Source: Bdellovibrio sp. (GTDB lineage: Bacteria; Bdellovibrionota; Bdellovibrionia; Bdellovibrionales; Bdellovibrionaceae). From it: DNA of 5,950 nt. Under the pieces are notes generated by a model, which was not told the DNA's origin, made no database searches, and was given only the letters and a program-made list of their open reading frames with translations. The stretch spans positions 1 to 5,950 of the forward strand of contig JAHRXB010000045.1 of assembly GCA_019104905.1 (NCBI GenBank), written 5' to 3'. Positions 1 through 4,768 of this stretch are shown here, piece after piece. A program made the translations under genes and the position numbers. Position 1 is the first letter of the stretch. The number at the start of each line of letters is the position of its first letter.

Positions 1-20
1 GGCCGTCCGTGAGCGGCCTT

Positions 21-45
21 CCTGACGAGCATCGTGCTCGTCAGG
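21..45. repeat. Perfect 11-bp hairpin, 3-base loop
   Basis: CCTGACGAGCA (21-31) is the exact reverse complement of TGCTCGTCAGG (35-45), around the loop TCG. The stem is GC-rich and should be very stable as RNA or single-stranded DNA. No T-run follows on either strand, so it does not look like an ordinary intrinsic terminator. Confidence 0.85.
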
Positions 46-76
46 TCAAGATCATGGGGGGGCCCTTCTACCTCGG

Positions 77-102
77 ACTTCTGAGAGTACCCTCTCAGAA
101 GT
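77..102. repeat. Perfect 11-bp hairpin, 4-base loop
   Basis: ACTTCTGAGAG (77-87) is the exact reverse complement of CTCTCAGAAGT (92-102), around the loop TACC. It is the second perfect 11-bp stem within 60 bases of the first, yet the two stems are unrelated in sequence. That argues for conserved structure rather than a copied repeat. No T-run follows it. Confidence 0.85.
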
Positions 103-170
103 GACCAACGAGCCGTTTCACTTGTGAAAGGTAGATACTTCTCGAGGCGGTAGACTTGGGAATCACTCCC

Positions 171-662
171 CTACTCCAACAAACTTCTCAACATCCACGC
201 ATTCTTCTCGTGGAGCTGCATTCTTTGGGTCAGAAGATCGGCACTCACTTCATCCCCCGCTTTTTCAACGACAGGGAACAAAGAACGCGCTGTCTTAACA
301 ACCGCCTCTTGTCCTTCCACCAATTGTTGAATCATATCTGTCGCTGAGGGAACTCCATGAGGTTCTTTGATCGTCGTCAACTTTGCAAACTCTCTGTATG
401 TTCCAGGCGCAGGAACACCCAATGAACGAATTCTTTCCGCGATCAAATCCACCGCCAAGGCAAGCTCTGTGTACTGAGCTTCAAACATCAAATGAAGTGT
501 CTGAAACATCGGCCCGGTCACATTCCAATGGAAGTTGTGCGTTTTAAGATAAAGAGTGTAAGAGTCCGCAAGCAGACAAGAAAGTCCGTCAGCGATCTTC
601 TGACGTTCTTTTTCAGAAATTCCAATATCAATGATTTGCTTAGATTGTTTATTCTTTTTCAT
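171..662 (-). CDS. dps: Dps family DNA-binding ferritin-like protein
   Basis: The 163-residue protein has the usual length for Dps, which assembles into a 12-subunit cytoplasmic shell that oxidises Fe(II) with peroxide, stores iron and shields DNA. The inter-subunit ferroxidase ligands are all visible at family spacing: H45 in NFHWNVTG, H57, E61 (aspartate in E. coli Dps), D72 and E76 in the segment VDLIAERI. The N-terminal tail MKKNKQSKQ is lysine-rich, as in members that bind DNA through this extension. The ATG at 660-662 is preceded by GAAAGG (671-676) at a spacing of about eight bases. The gene appears monocistronic, with its own candidate promoter upstream and a terminator of the preceding gene beyond that. 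No recognisable terminator follows; the hairpin-rich stretch at 1-170 begins directly after the stop. Confidence in the family is high, while DNA binding by this member is inferred. Confidence 0.96.
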   Translation of the reverse strand: MKKNKQSKQIIDIGISEKERQKIADGLSCLLADSYTLYLKTHNFHWNVTGPMFQTLHLMFEAQYTELALAVDLIAERIRSLGVPAPGTYREFAKLTTIKEPHGVPSATDMIQQLVEGQEAVVKTARSLFPVVEKAGDEVSADLLTQRMQLHEKNAWMLRSLLE

Positions 663-721
663 AGCCGCAGCCTTTCTAAAAGTAAGATCTTTCTCAAAAG
701 ACTAAACTAAATCCCATGAGG

Positions 722-749
722 GTGATAGGCCCACTGCGCTGCCTTACAA
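722..749 (-). promoter_or_regulatory. Candidate dps promoter
   Basis: Read on the minus strand, TTGTAA (744-749) and TATCAC (722-727) are separated by 16 bases and match four of six positions each of the sigma-70 -35 and -10 consensus. Transcription would start near 715, leaving a leader of about 50 bases before dps. The -35 element sits inside the inverted repeat at 742-765. The match is moderate and other starts are possible. Confidence 0.35.
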
Positions 750-765
750 AGAATTGATAGTAAGG
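742..765. promoter_or_regulatory. Inverted repeat upstream of dps, possible operator
   Basis: CCTTAC (742-747) and GTAAGG (760-765) form a perfect 6-bp inverted repeat with a 12-base A/T-rich interior. Its position over the predicted -35 box of dps is where a repressor or activator of an oxidative-stress gene would bind. It does not match the PerR, Fur or OxyR consensus sequences I know. Confidence 0.3.
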
Positions 766-777
766 ACTACGAAAAAC

Positions 778-809
778 AAAACCCCGGTTCAATTAAGAAA
801 CGGGGTTTT
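778..809 (-). terminator. Intrinsic terminator after the 843-1388 gene, possibly bidirectional
   Basis: AAAACCCCG (778-786) pairs perfectly with CGGGGTTTT (801-809) across a 14-base loop. On the minus strand the stem lies about 33 bases past the stop codon at 843 and runs into a T-rich tract, so it should end the transcript of the unrecognised gene upstream of dps. On the plus strand the stem is also followed by T-runs (806-820), though no plus-strand gene reads into it. Confidence 0.85.
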
Positions 810-842
810 AGGTGGTTTTTGATTTTCAACTGGCGATAGAGA

Positions 843-1388
843 TTATCTGCGGCCAGATTTAATTTTCACTTGAAGCTTAGAGATCAAGTGAACAGCCATT
901 TTCTCTTGAACCTTACACATCTTAAGTTCGTCACGACGGTAAGATCTTTGTGACGGCGTCAATGTGCCCGTTTCAAGTTCCATTTCATAGTCCAATTTAG
1001 AAGAACGAATGCCTTCTAATTCTTTGGTTTGCTGTTTAAAGAGCTTCGTAACCCCTGACAAAGGAGCCACTTCAATCCACTCTTCTTTACCACGGTACCA
1101 GCTCACCATTCTTAAAAAGCGAGCTTTATTCTTAGCAAGAGTAAACTTCGGAAATCCTGCATCTGGTAACTCTAAGATGTTCTCGATCTCATCCAAGTTC
1201 AGATCGTCTTCTTCGCCTTCCATCAAGAGGTTGCCCGGCATCGCAGCCAAAGCTGCTTCCACCTCAATGTCGTCCATATCTGCTTCAAAAGCAGAGGTTT
1301 TCTTCATCTCTTTTTCGTTCTCAAGGTCCGAGTCCAAGTCAGAGTCGATCATTTCATCAGCGTGCATGTTATTGCCTGGATTGATCAA
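843..1388 (-). CDS. Hypothetical protein with acidic N-terminal half and basic C-terminal tail
   Basis: I do not recognise this protein. From the TTG at 1386-1388 it has 181 residues. Residues 10-75 are strongly acidic and low in complexity (DSDLDSDLENEKE, EGEEDDLNLDEIEN). Residues about 81-125 form a mixed segment (KFTLAKNKARFLRMVSWYRG) that could be folded. The remainder is helical-looking and charged, ending in a lysine/arginine-rich tail, KIKSGRR. There is no signal peptide or membrane segment, so it is probably cytoplasmic. The longer reading frame could start at another TTG (1401-1403), but a perfect GGGGAGG at 1395-1401 sits exactly six bases before the inner TTG, so I chose that one. 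ATG at 1365-1367 is a further alternative with a weaker site. A promoter candidate lies at 1445-1473 and a strong terminator follows at 778-809, so it is probably a single-gene transcript. Confidence 0.8.
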   Translation of the reverse strand: MINPGNNMHADEMIDSDLDSDLENEKEMKKTSAFEADMDDIEVEAALAAMPGNLLMEGEEDDLNLDEIENILELPDAGFPKFTLAKNKARFLRMVSWYRGKEEWIEVAPLSGVTKLFKQQTKELEGIRSSKLDYEMELETGTLTPSQRSYRRDELKMCKVQEKMAVHLISKLQVKIKSGRR

Positions 1389-1394
1389 AGCGAG

Positions 1395-1401
1395 CCTCCC
1401 C
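1395..1401 (-). promoter_or_regulatory. Shine-Dalgarno site that decides a TTG start
   Basis: The minus strand reads GGGGAGG, then CTCGCT, then TTG. The six-base spacing is optimal for the TTG at 1386-1388. The upstream TTG at 1401-1403 overlaps this site, and no comparable site precedes it. Confidence 0.65.
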
Positions 1402-1444
1402 AAAAGTGCATCTTCATTTTTATCTGTGATTCAAAGTGGGCCCA

Positions 1445-1473
1445 GTTATATCGCACATTTTAAAATGACACAA
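1445..1473 (-). promoter_or_regulatory. Candidate promoter with a 12-bp palindrome in its spacer
   Basis: On the minus strand TTGTGT (1468-1473) and TATAAC (1445-1450) are 17 bases apart. The -10 matches the sigma-70 consensus at five of six positions and the -35 at three. The spacer contains the perfect palindrome CATTTTAAAATG (1456-1467), a possible repressor operator. The start of transcription would be near 1438, giving a leader of about 50 bases to the TTG start at 1388. Confidence 0.5.
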
Positions 1474-1512
1474 TATGTTAATTGCATGAAAAAAGGTGAA
1501 AATAGCGAAAAT

Positions 1513-1525
1513 GTCCCCCGGGGAC
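1513..1525. repeat. Short GC palindrome, GTCCCC-C-GGGGAC
   Basis: GTCCCC (1513-1518) and GGGGAC (1520-1525) are exact reverse complements around a single base. On the minus strand it is followed by ATTTTCGCTATTTTC, so it might be a weak terminator for the exported-protein gene ending at 1581. A real hairpin would have to open the inner pairs to make a loop, leaving a short stem. Confidence 0.4.
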
Positions 1526-1549
1526 TGTGAGCTTTTTGAAGTTTCATGT

Positions 1550-1573
1550 CTAATTTTCACGCCTCCAAATTAG
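1550..1573 (-). repeat. A/T inverted repeat just past a stop codon, loop contains GGAGG
   Basis: CTAATTT (1550-1556) and AAATTAG (1567-1573) are exact reverse complements with a 10-base loop. On the minus strand the stem starts seven bases after the stop of the exported protein, and its loop displays GGAGG. The stem is A/T-rich and no T-run follows, so terminator function is doubtful. Confidence 0.4.
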
Positions 1574-1580
1574 GCATTTG

Positions 1581-2045
1581 TCACCTTACAGCGGTGACGT
1601 CCACTCGGTAACCTCCGGGCTTTTTAAAGATATTTGAGGAGGAGGCGTTGATATCTATACGATAAATCGCCCGCCCGTCTAGATAGGTCTCACGAAAAGA
1701 GCCCACATGCAGATCTCCTGGCAACATGAGTTCCGACCGCTCACTGCCGTTATCCAAATAAACAAGCTTTACTTCGTTGATTACAATTTTATTTTTCAAT
1801 CCGACCACACGGATCTTTATCAGGCGATTGAGATCTGTTCGCGGAAAGAACTGATAAGTCTTTGCCGCAAATCTCCCCACATCACCACTCCCCACGGAGT
1901 AGGGATACTCCACGCCTCTGGGGGGCTCTCCCGGATAAGGCTCGCGTGGATAAGGGTCATCCGGCAGAGGACGCGGCAGCTCTTGCGCCGCTCCCACCTG
2001 CGAGAGTGAAAACACTGTAAGTAGAAGTACAAACCATTTTGTCAT
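1581..2045 (-). CDS. Small exported proline-rich protein, unknown function
   Basis: The 154-residue product begins with a clear Sec signal peptide: MTKW, a hydrophobic core FVLLLTVFSL, and a likely signal peptidase I site near residue 20 (VGAA before QELP). There is no lipobox cysteine, so a soluble periplasmic or surface protein is expected. Residues 22-47 are proline-rich with repeated PYPxEP units (PYPREP, PYPGEP), probably an extended linker. Residues about 75-154 alternate hydrophobic and polar residues and contain glycine turns (IKIRVVGLKNKIVINEVKLVYLD in two blocks), consistent with one small beta-sandwich domain. I do not recognise a named family. GGAGG (2051-2055) lies five bases before the ATG at 2043-2045. 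It follows amn by 89 bases on the same strand. No clear terminator separates the two, so read-through from amn is possible. A hairpin abuts its ribosome binding site. Confidence 0.85.
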   Translation of the reverse strand: MTKWFVLLLTVFSLSQVGAAQELPRPLPDDPYPREPYPGEPPRGVEYPYSVGSGDVGRFAAKTYQFFPRTDLNRLIKIRVVGLKNKIVINEVKLVYLDNGSERSELMLPGDLHVGSFRETYLDGRAIYRIDINASSSNIFKKPGGYRVDVTAVR

Positions 2046-2054
2046 TCAGGCCTC

Positions 2055-2073
2055 CATTACTTACAAAGTAATG
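2055..2073 (-). promoter_or_regulatory. Leader hairpin abutting the ribosome binding site of the exported-protein gene
   Basis: CATTACTT (2055-2062) and AAGTAATG (2066-2073) are perfect reverse complements around a three-base loop. On the minus strand the last base of the stem is the first G of the GGAGG site at 2051-2055. It could act as a translational control structure or, as a 19-bp palindrome, as an operator. Confidence 0.45.
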
Positions 2074-2134
2074 ACAACACACTAGTCGACCTGAATATTT
2101 TTGGGAACTCCGGGCCAGGGAAAGTTGTCTGAAA

Positions 2135-2908
2135 TCAGTCCCAGCGCATGTGCTTCACGGATTCACCAGAATCGCGCAACTCGCGAAGAGCATCGATTCC
2201 GATCGCCAAGTGCTTCTCAACATAGTTTGCTGTGACCTTCTTATCACTCTCTTCGGTCTTAACGCCCTCTGGAATCATCGGGTTGTCCGAAACTAGCAAC
2301 AAAGCGCCACGCGGGATCTCATTCACAAAGCCGGTTACAAAGATGGTCGCTGTTTCCATATCCACGGCCATCGCCCGAGTTTTAGTTAAATAGTCTTTGA
2401 ATGTTTCATCATGTTCCCACACTCGACGATTGGTGGTGTAAACCGTCCCCGTCCAATAATCACACTGATGTTTGGCGATCATCGTCGATACGGCTTTTTG
2501 AAGACGGAAAGAGGGCAGCGCGGGAATCTCTGCCGGCATGTATTCATTACTGGTGCCTTCGCCGCGAATGGCCGCGATCGGAAGAACAAAATCACCTAAT
2601 TGATTTTTCTTTTTAATCCCACCACATTTTCCAAGAAATAAAGCCGCCTTCGGGTTGATGGCCGACAACAAATCCATACAAGTGGCTGCCAAAGCACTTC
2701 CCATTCCGAAATTCATGATCGTGATATTTTCCGCCGTGGCAGTTTGCATCGGTTTATCTTGGCCACGAATGGGAACATTGAATTGTTCAGCGAACATCTT
2801 CACGTAATTGCTGAAATTGGTCAGCAAGATGTATTGTCCAAAGTCTTCAAGAGGTACGCCTGTGTAGCGAGGCAACCAGTTCTCTACGATCTCTTTTTTT
2901 GTTTTCAT
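2135..2908 (-). CDS. amn: AMP nucleosidase, short form
   Basis: AMP nucleosidase hydrolyses AMP to adenine and ribose 5-phosphate and helps adjust the adenylate pool. The 257-residue protein is a single nucleoside-phosphorylase-fold domain. Visible motifs are FGMGSALAA (67-75, phosphate/ribose site region), FLGKCGG (91-97), the RGEGTSNEYMP segment (115-125), VDMETATIF (182-190, with the nucleoside-contacting Met-Glu pair at 184-185) and VSDNP (206-210, with D208 as the likely purine-contacting acid). E. coli Amn is about 480 residues with an extra N-terminal regulatory domain. That domain is absent here, as in short AMP nucleosidases of other phyla. The ATG at 2906-2908 follows a GAGGGAG site. 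The gene is divergent from the pirin gene across 79 bases. A purine or methylthioadenosine nucleosidase is the main alternative, but the overall motif set fits the AMP nucleosidase group best. Confidence 0.9.
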   Translation of the reverse strand: MKTKKEIVENWLPRYTGVPLEDFGQYILLTNFSNYVKMFAEQFNVPIRGQDKPMQTATAENITIMNFGMGSALAATCMDLLSAINPKAALFLGKCGGIKKKNQLGDFVLPIAAIRGEGTSNEYMPAEIPALPSFRLQKAVSTMIAKHQCDYWTGTVYTTNRRVWEHDETFKDYLTKTRAMAVDMETATIFVTGFVNEIPRGALLLVSDNPMIPEGVKTEESDKKVTANYVEKHLAIGIDALRELRDSGESVKHMRWD

Positions 2909-2987
2909 GCTACTCCCTCAATTCTTCTTCATCTAATAAAGTGATTTAGGCTAACATGGGTTTTGACAGAATAAAAGGGGGCAGAAT
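2909..2987. promoter_or_regulatory. Divergent control region between amn and the pirin gene
   Basis: This 79-base gap must carry the start signals for both genes. The pirin ribosome binding site is the G-run at 2977-2981, six bases before its ATG. The amn site is GAGGGAG, immediately upstream of 2908. A small odd-length palindrome TTAG-G-CTAA lies at 2946-2954. A perfect TTGACA (2963-2968) is present, but a 17-18 base spacer would place its -10 on the pirin start codon. A weaker plus-strand pair is TTCATC (2928-2933) with TAACAT (2952-2957). I see no convincing promoter for amn. Confidence 0.4.
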
Positions 2988-3878
2988 ATGAGTTCCACAC
3001 AAAATGTCATTCTGATGGAGATCGCTCCTCGCCTGATCTCATTAGGCGGATCGACAGTCCATCGTCTGATCCCGTACGCCAAAAAGCGCATGGTCGGCCC
3101 CTTTATCTTCTTTGATTATTTTCCCGCTACGGATTTTGCCGCAGGGGAAGGAATGGATGTTCGTCCTCACCCTCATATTGGGCTCTCCACATTAAGCTAC
3201 CTTCTTGAGGGAGAGGTCCTGCATCACGACAGCCTCGGAAACAAGCAGCTCCTGACTCCGGGCGACGTCAACTGGATGACTGCAGGGATTGGCATTTCCC
3301 ATTCCGAAAGAACACCTCCCGCACTGCGCCCTCTTCCTCATCGCCTTCACCTCCTGCAATTTTGGGTGGCCTTGCCCCTTGATCAAGAAGACCGCCCGCC
3401 TCACTTCACCCATCATGCGCAAGAAAGCATTCCTCACTTCAAGGTGGATGATATCGACGTCGCCTTGATTGCAGGCTCCGCCTTTGGAAGAAAATCACCC
3501 GTTGAAGTTTTCTCGCCTTTGTTTTTTCTCGATGTGCGAATGAAGAAAGGGCAGATCTTCAATTTTGATCCCGAAGGGCAAGAGTCCGCCTTCTTTATTA
3601 TTCAAGGGCGTTTATCGGTGGGAGACAAAGAGATCACCACCGATGACTTCGTCGTGCTCGCGACAAATTCCTCTTTGCAAGTCATCGCCAAAGAAGACAC
3701 GCATCTGGTCCTTCTCGGAGGGGAACCTCTTCCCGAACCTCGTCATATCTATTGGAACTATGTTTCGTCTTCAAAAGAGAAAATTGAAAGAGCCAAACAA
3801 GCCTGGCGCGACGGAAGCTTCCCTCAAGTCCCCGGTGAACCGGACATCATTCCTCTGCCGGAAGACTTGAGGGGGTAG
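2988..3878 (+). CDS. Pirin family bicupin protein
   Basis: Pirins are two-cupin-domain proteins that bind one metal ion in the N-terminal cupin. Bacterial members include quercetin dioxygenases and modulators of metabolic enzymes, and many have no known substrate. The 296-residue length is normal. The four metal ligands are present: H61 and H63 in RPHPHIGLSTL, and H105 and E107 in GISHSE. The surrounding core is canonical, with FFDYF (41-45), YLLEGEVLHHDSLG (71-84) and the GDVNWMTAG turn (92-100). The second cupin, about residues 176-245, leads into the typical C-terminal block LLGGEPLPEPRHIYWNYV (242-259) and WRDGSFPQVPGE (273-284). The start ATG has a GGGGG site six bases upstream. It is the only plus-strand gene here, divergent from amn, and its last 32 bases overlap the end of the adaptor gene. 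Family assignment is secure; the substrate cannot be read from sequence. Confidence 0.95.
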   Translation: MSSTQNVILMEIAPRLISLGGSTVHRLIPYAKKRMVGPFIFFDYFPATDFAAGEGMDVRPHPHIGLSTLSYLLEGEVLHHDSLGNKQLLTPGDVNWMTAGIGISHSERTPPALRPLPHRLHLLQFWVALPLDQEDRPPHFTHHAQESIPHFKVDDIDVALIAGSAFGRKSPVEVFSPLFFLDVRMKKGQIFNFDPEGQESAFFIIQGRLSVGDKEITTDDFVVLATNSSLQVIAKEDTHLVLLGGEPLPEPRHIYWNYVSSSKEKIERAKQAWRDGSFPQVPGEPDIIPLPEDLRG

Positions 3879-4767
3879 CAACTTCTTTCCACTGAATTCG
3901 TTTCCCTGGAGCCACCGTATCCCCAGGGAAGACAATCACTAAATCCCCTTCGGAAAGCCCGCTGCCAACGACCACTTCGTAGTCGTTTTTCTTTAAGATA
4001 GAAATCTCTTTTATCGCGGCCTTTTTATCTTCAACCGCGTAGACCTTCCACTTGGATTGATCCTTGAACACTGCCGACAAGGGAATCTTTAGGACATTTT
4101 CATCTTGTGAGATAAGAATCGAAAGCTCCACGTGAAAGGTATCGCCAATTCTTGAAAGAAGCTCCGTCGGCAGCTTATCAAAAGACATGCGCAACTCCGT
4201 TCTTTCTTCCTCAACTCCCAACGCCGAGATCTTTATGAAGCCCGCGCGACTCACGCCGACAACTTTGGCGAGCAACACCTGGGGTATCCCCAGTCCTGAA
4301 ACAAAAACGCGGGCGCCTTCGGGAATACGTACGGCATCTGTGGTTAAAACCTCGGCAACGATTTCCAGATCATTGGGATCTAGAATGTCCACCAAGGGAT
4401 CTCCTCGCAGAACCGGCCCTGCGGATTCGCGATAGACCTTGGCAATGACTCCATCCATAGGACTTCGGACGTCCTTTCGAAAGTCCCAAATCAGCGTTGT
4501 GATCCGTTGCCCTTTTTTTATGAGATCTCCGACCTTCAAATCAATCCGTTCAAGATCTCCTGTGGTAAAGGCCCCCACGGTCAGGCGGTTGCGCGACCGA
4601 ATTTTCCCATCAATCAAAAGAGTTTCCTCAAAATGCCCGCGTGTGACTTTCGCCACTTCCACCTTAAGGGGGGCCGTTCTAAAAAACACCCACAACGAGA
4701 CCCCAAGGACAATAACAAAGCCAGCGTACATAATTTGAGAAATCCATCGTCGAGGTTTGTTTGCCAT
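3847..4767 (-). CDS. HlyD/MacA-type periplasmic adaptor subunit of an ABC exporter, lacking the coiled-coil hairpin
   Basis: The 306-residue protein has a short basic N-terminus and one membrane anchor (about 11-29). The rest lies in the periplasm in adaptor order. The first lipoyl half is at about 66-92 (LERIDLKVGDLIKKGQ), the second at 101-130 (RSPMDGVIAKVYRESAGPVL), a beta-barrel at about 131-225 (with the RTELRMSFDK strand at 189-198), and the membrane-proximal domain at about 240-292, ending GLSEGDLVIVFPGDTVAPGKRI. Adaptors of this class link an inner-membrane permease to an outer-membrane channel. Only about eight residues join the two lipoyl halves, where TolC-dependent adaptors carry a long coiled-coil hairpin. 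The ATG follows the permease stop codon by one base, and its GAGGGAG site lies inside the end of the permease gene, so translation is probably coupled. Its 3' end overlaps the pirin gene. The exported substrate is unknown. Confidence 0.88.
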   Translation of the reverse strand: MANKPRRWISQIMYAGFVIVLGVSLWVFFRTAPLKVEVAKVTRGHFEETLLIDGKIRSRNRLTVGAFTTGDLERIDLKVGDLIKKGQRITTLIWDFRKDVRSPMDGVIAKVYRESAGPVLRGDPLVDILDPNDLEIVAEVLTTDAVRIPEGARVFVSGLGIPQVLLAKVVGVSRAGFIKISALGVEEERTELRMSFDKLPTELLSRIGDTFHVELSILISQDENVLKIPLSAVFKDQSKWKVYAVEDKKAAIKEISILKKNDYEVVVGSGLSEGDLVIVFPGDTVAPGKRIQWKEVATPSSLPAEE

Positions 4768-4768
4768 A

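Larger units (their letters stand above)
1..170. ncRNA. Candidate structured RNA segment, unidentified, cut by the left edge
   Basis: This gene-free stretch lies just downstream of the dps stop codon. It holds several inverted repeats in tandem: GGCCG/CGGCC (1-5 with 14-18), a perfect 11-bp stem with a 3-base loop (21-45), a perfect 11-bp stem with a 4-base loop (77-102), and TTTCAC/GTGAAA (116-129). TCTACC at 67-72 can pair with GGTAGA at 130-135 or at 149-154, which would enclose the last two hairpins as a multi-branch junction. CAAG (47-50) can pair with CTTG (155-158). Such nesting is typical of structured RNA. I checked for 5S and 23S rRNA, tRNA, tmRNA, RNase P, SRP RNA and common riboswitch signatures and recognised none. 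The strand is undecided and no U-tract terminator is seen. It could instead be a set of DNA hairpins, or part of the dps 3' region. Confidence 0.35.

Noticed and set aside
92..129. CTCAGAAGTGA resembling a conserved 5S rRNA segment
   Set aside because: The rest of the 5S sequence and secondary structure is absent, and the word forms one arm of a perfect local hairpin.
108..153. Group II intron domain V-like AGCCGT...CGGT
   Set aside because: The internal stem, bulge and tetraloop pattern of domain V do not fit, and no reverse transcriptase is nearby.
158..170. GGGA/TCCC stem as a dps terminator
   Set aside because: The stem is only four pairs and no T-run follows on the minus strand.
1009..1530. 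173-codon plus-strand ORF antisense to the 843-1388 gene
   Set aside because: Its serine-rich translation is the complement of the acidic coding sequence. The minus-strand gene has the ribosome binding site, promoter and terminator.
1446..1547. 33-residue minus-strand ORF (MKLQKAHSPRG..., hydrophobic end)
   Set aside because: The nearest GGAGG is 14 bases from its ATG, it overlaps the predicted promoter of the next gene, and nothing else supports coding.
2963..2968. Perfect TTGACA as a -35 box for the pirin gene
   Set aside because: A 17-18 base spacer puts the -10 on the start codon, downstream of the G-run ribosome binding site; the next ATG (3015) has no such site.
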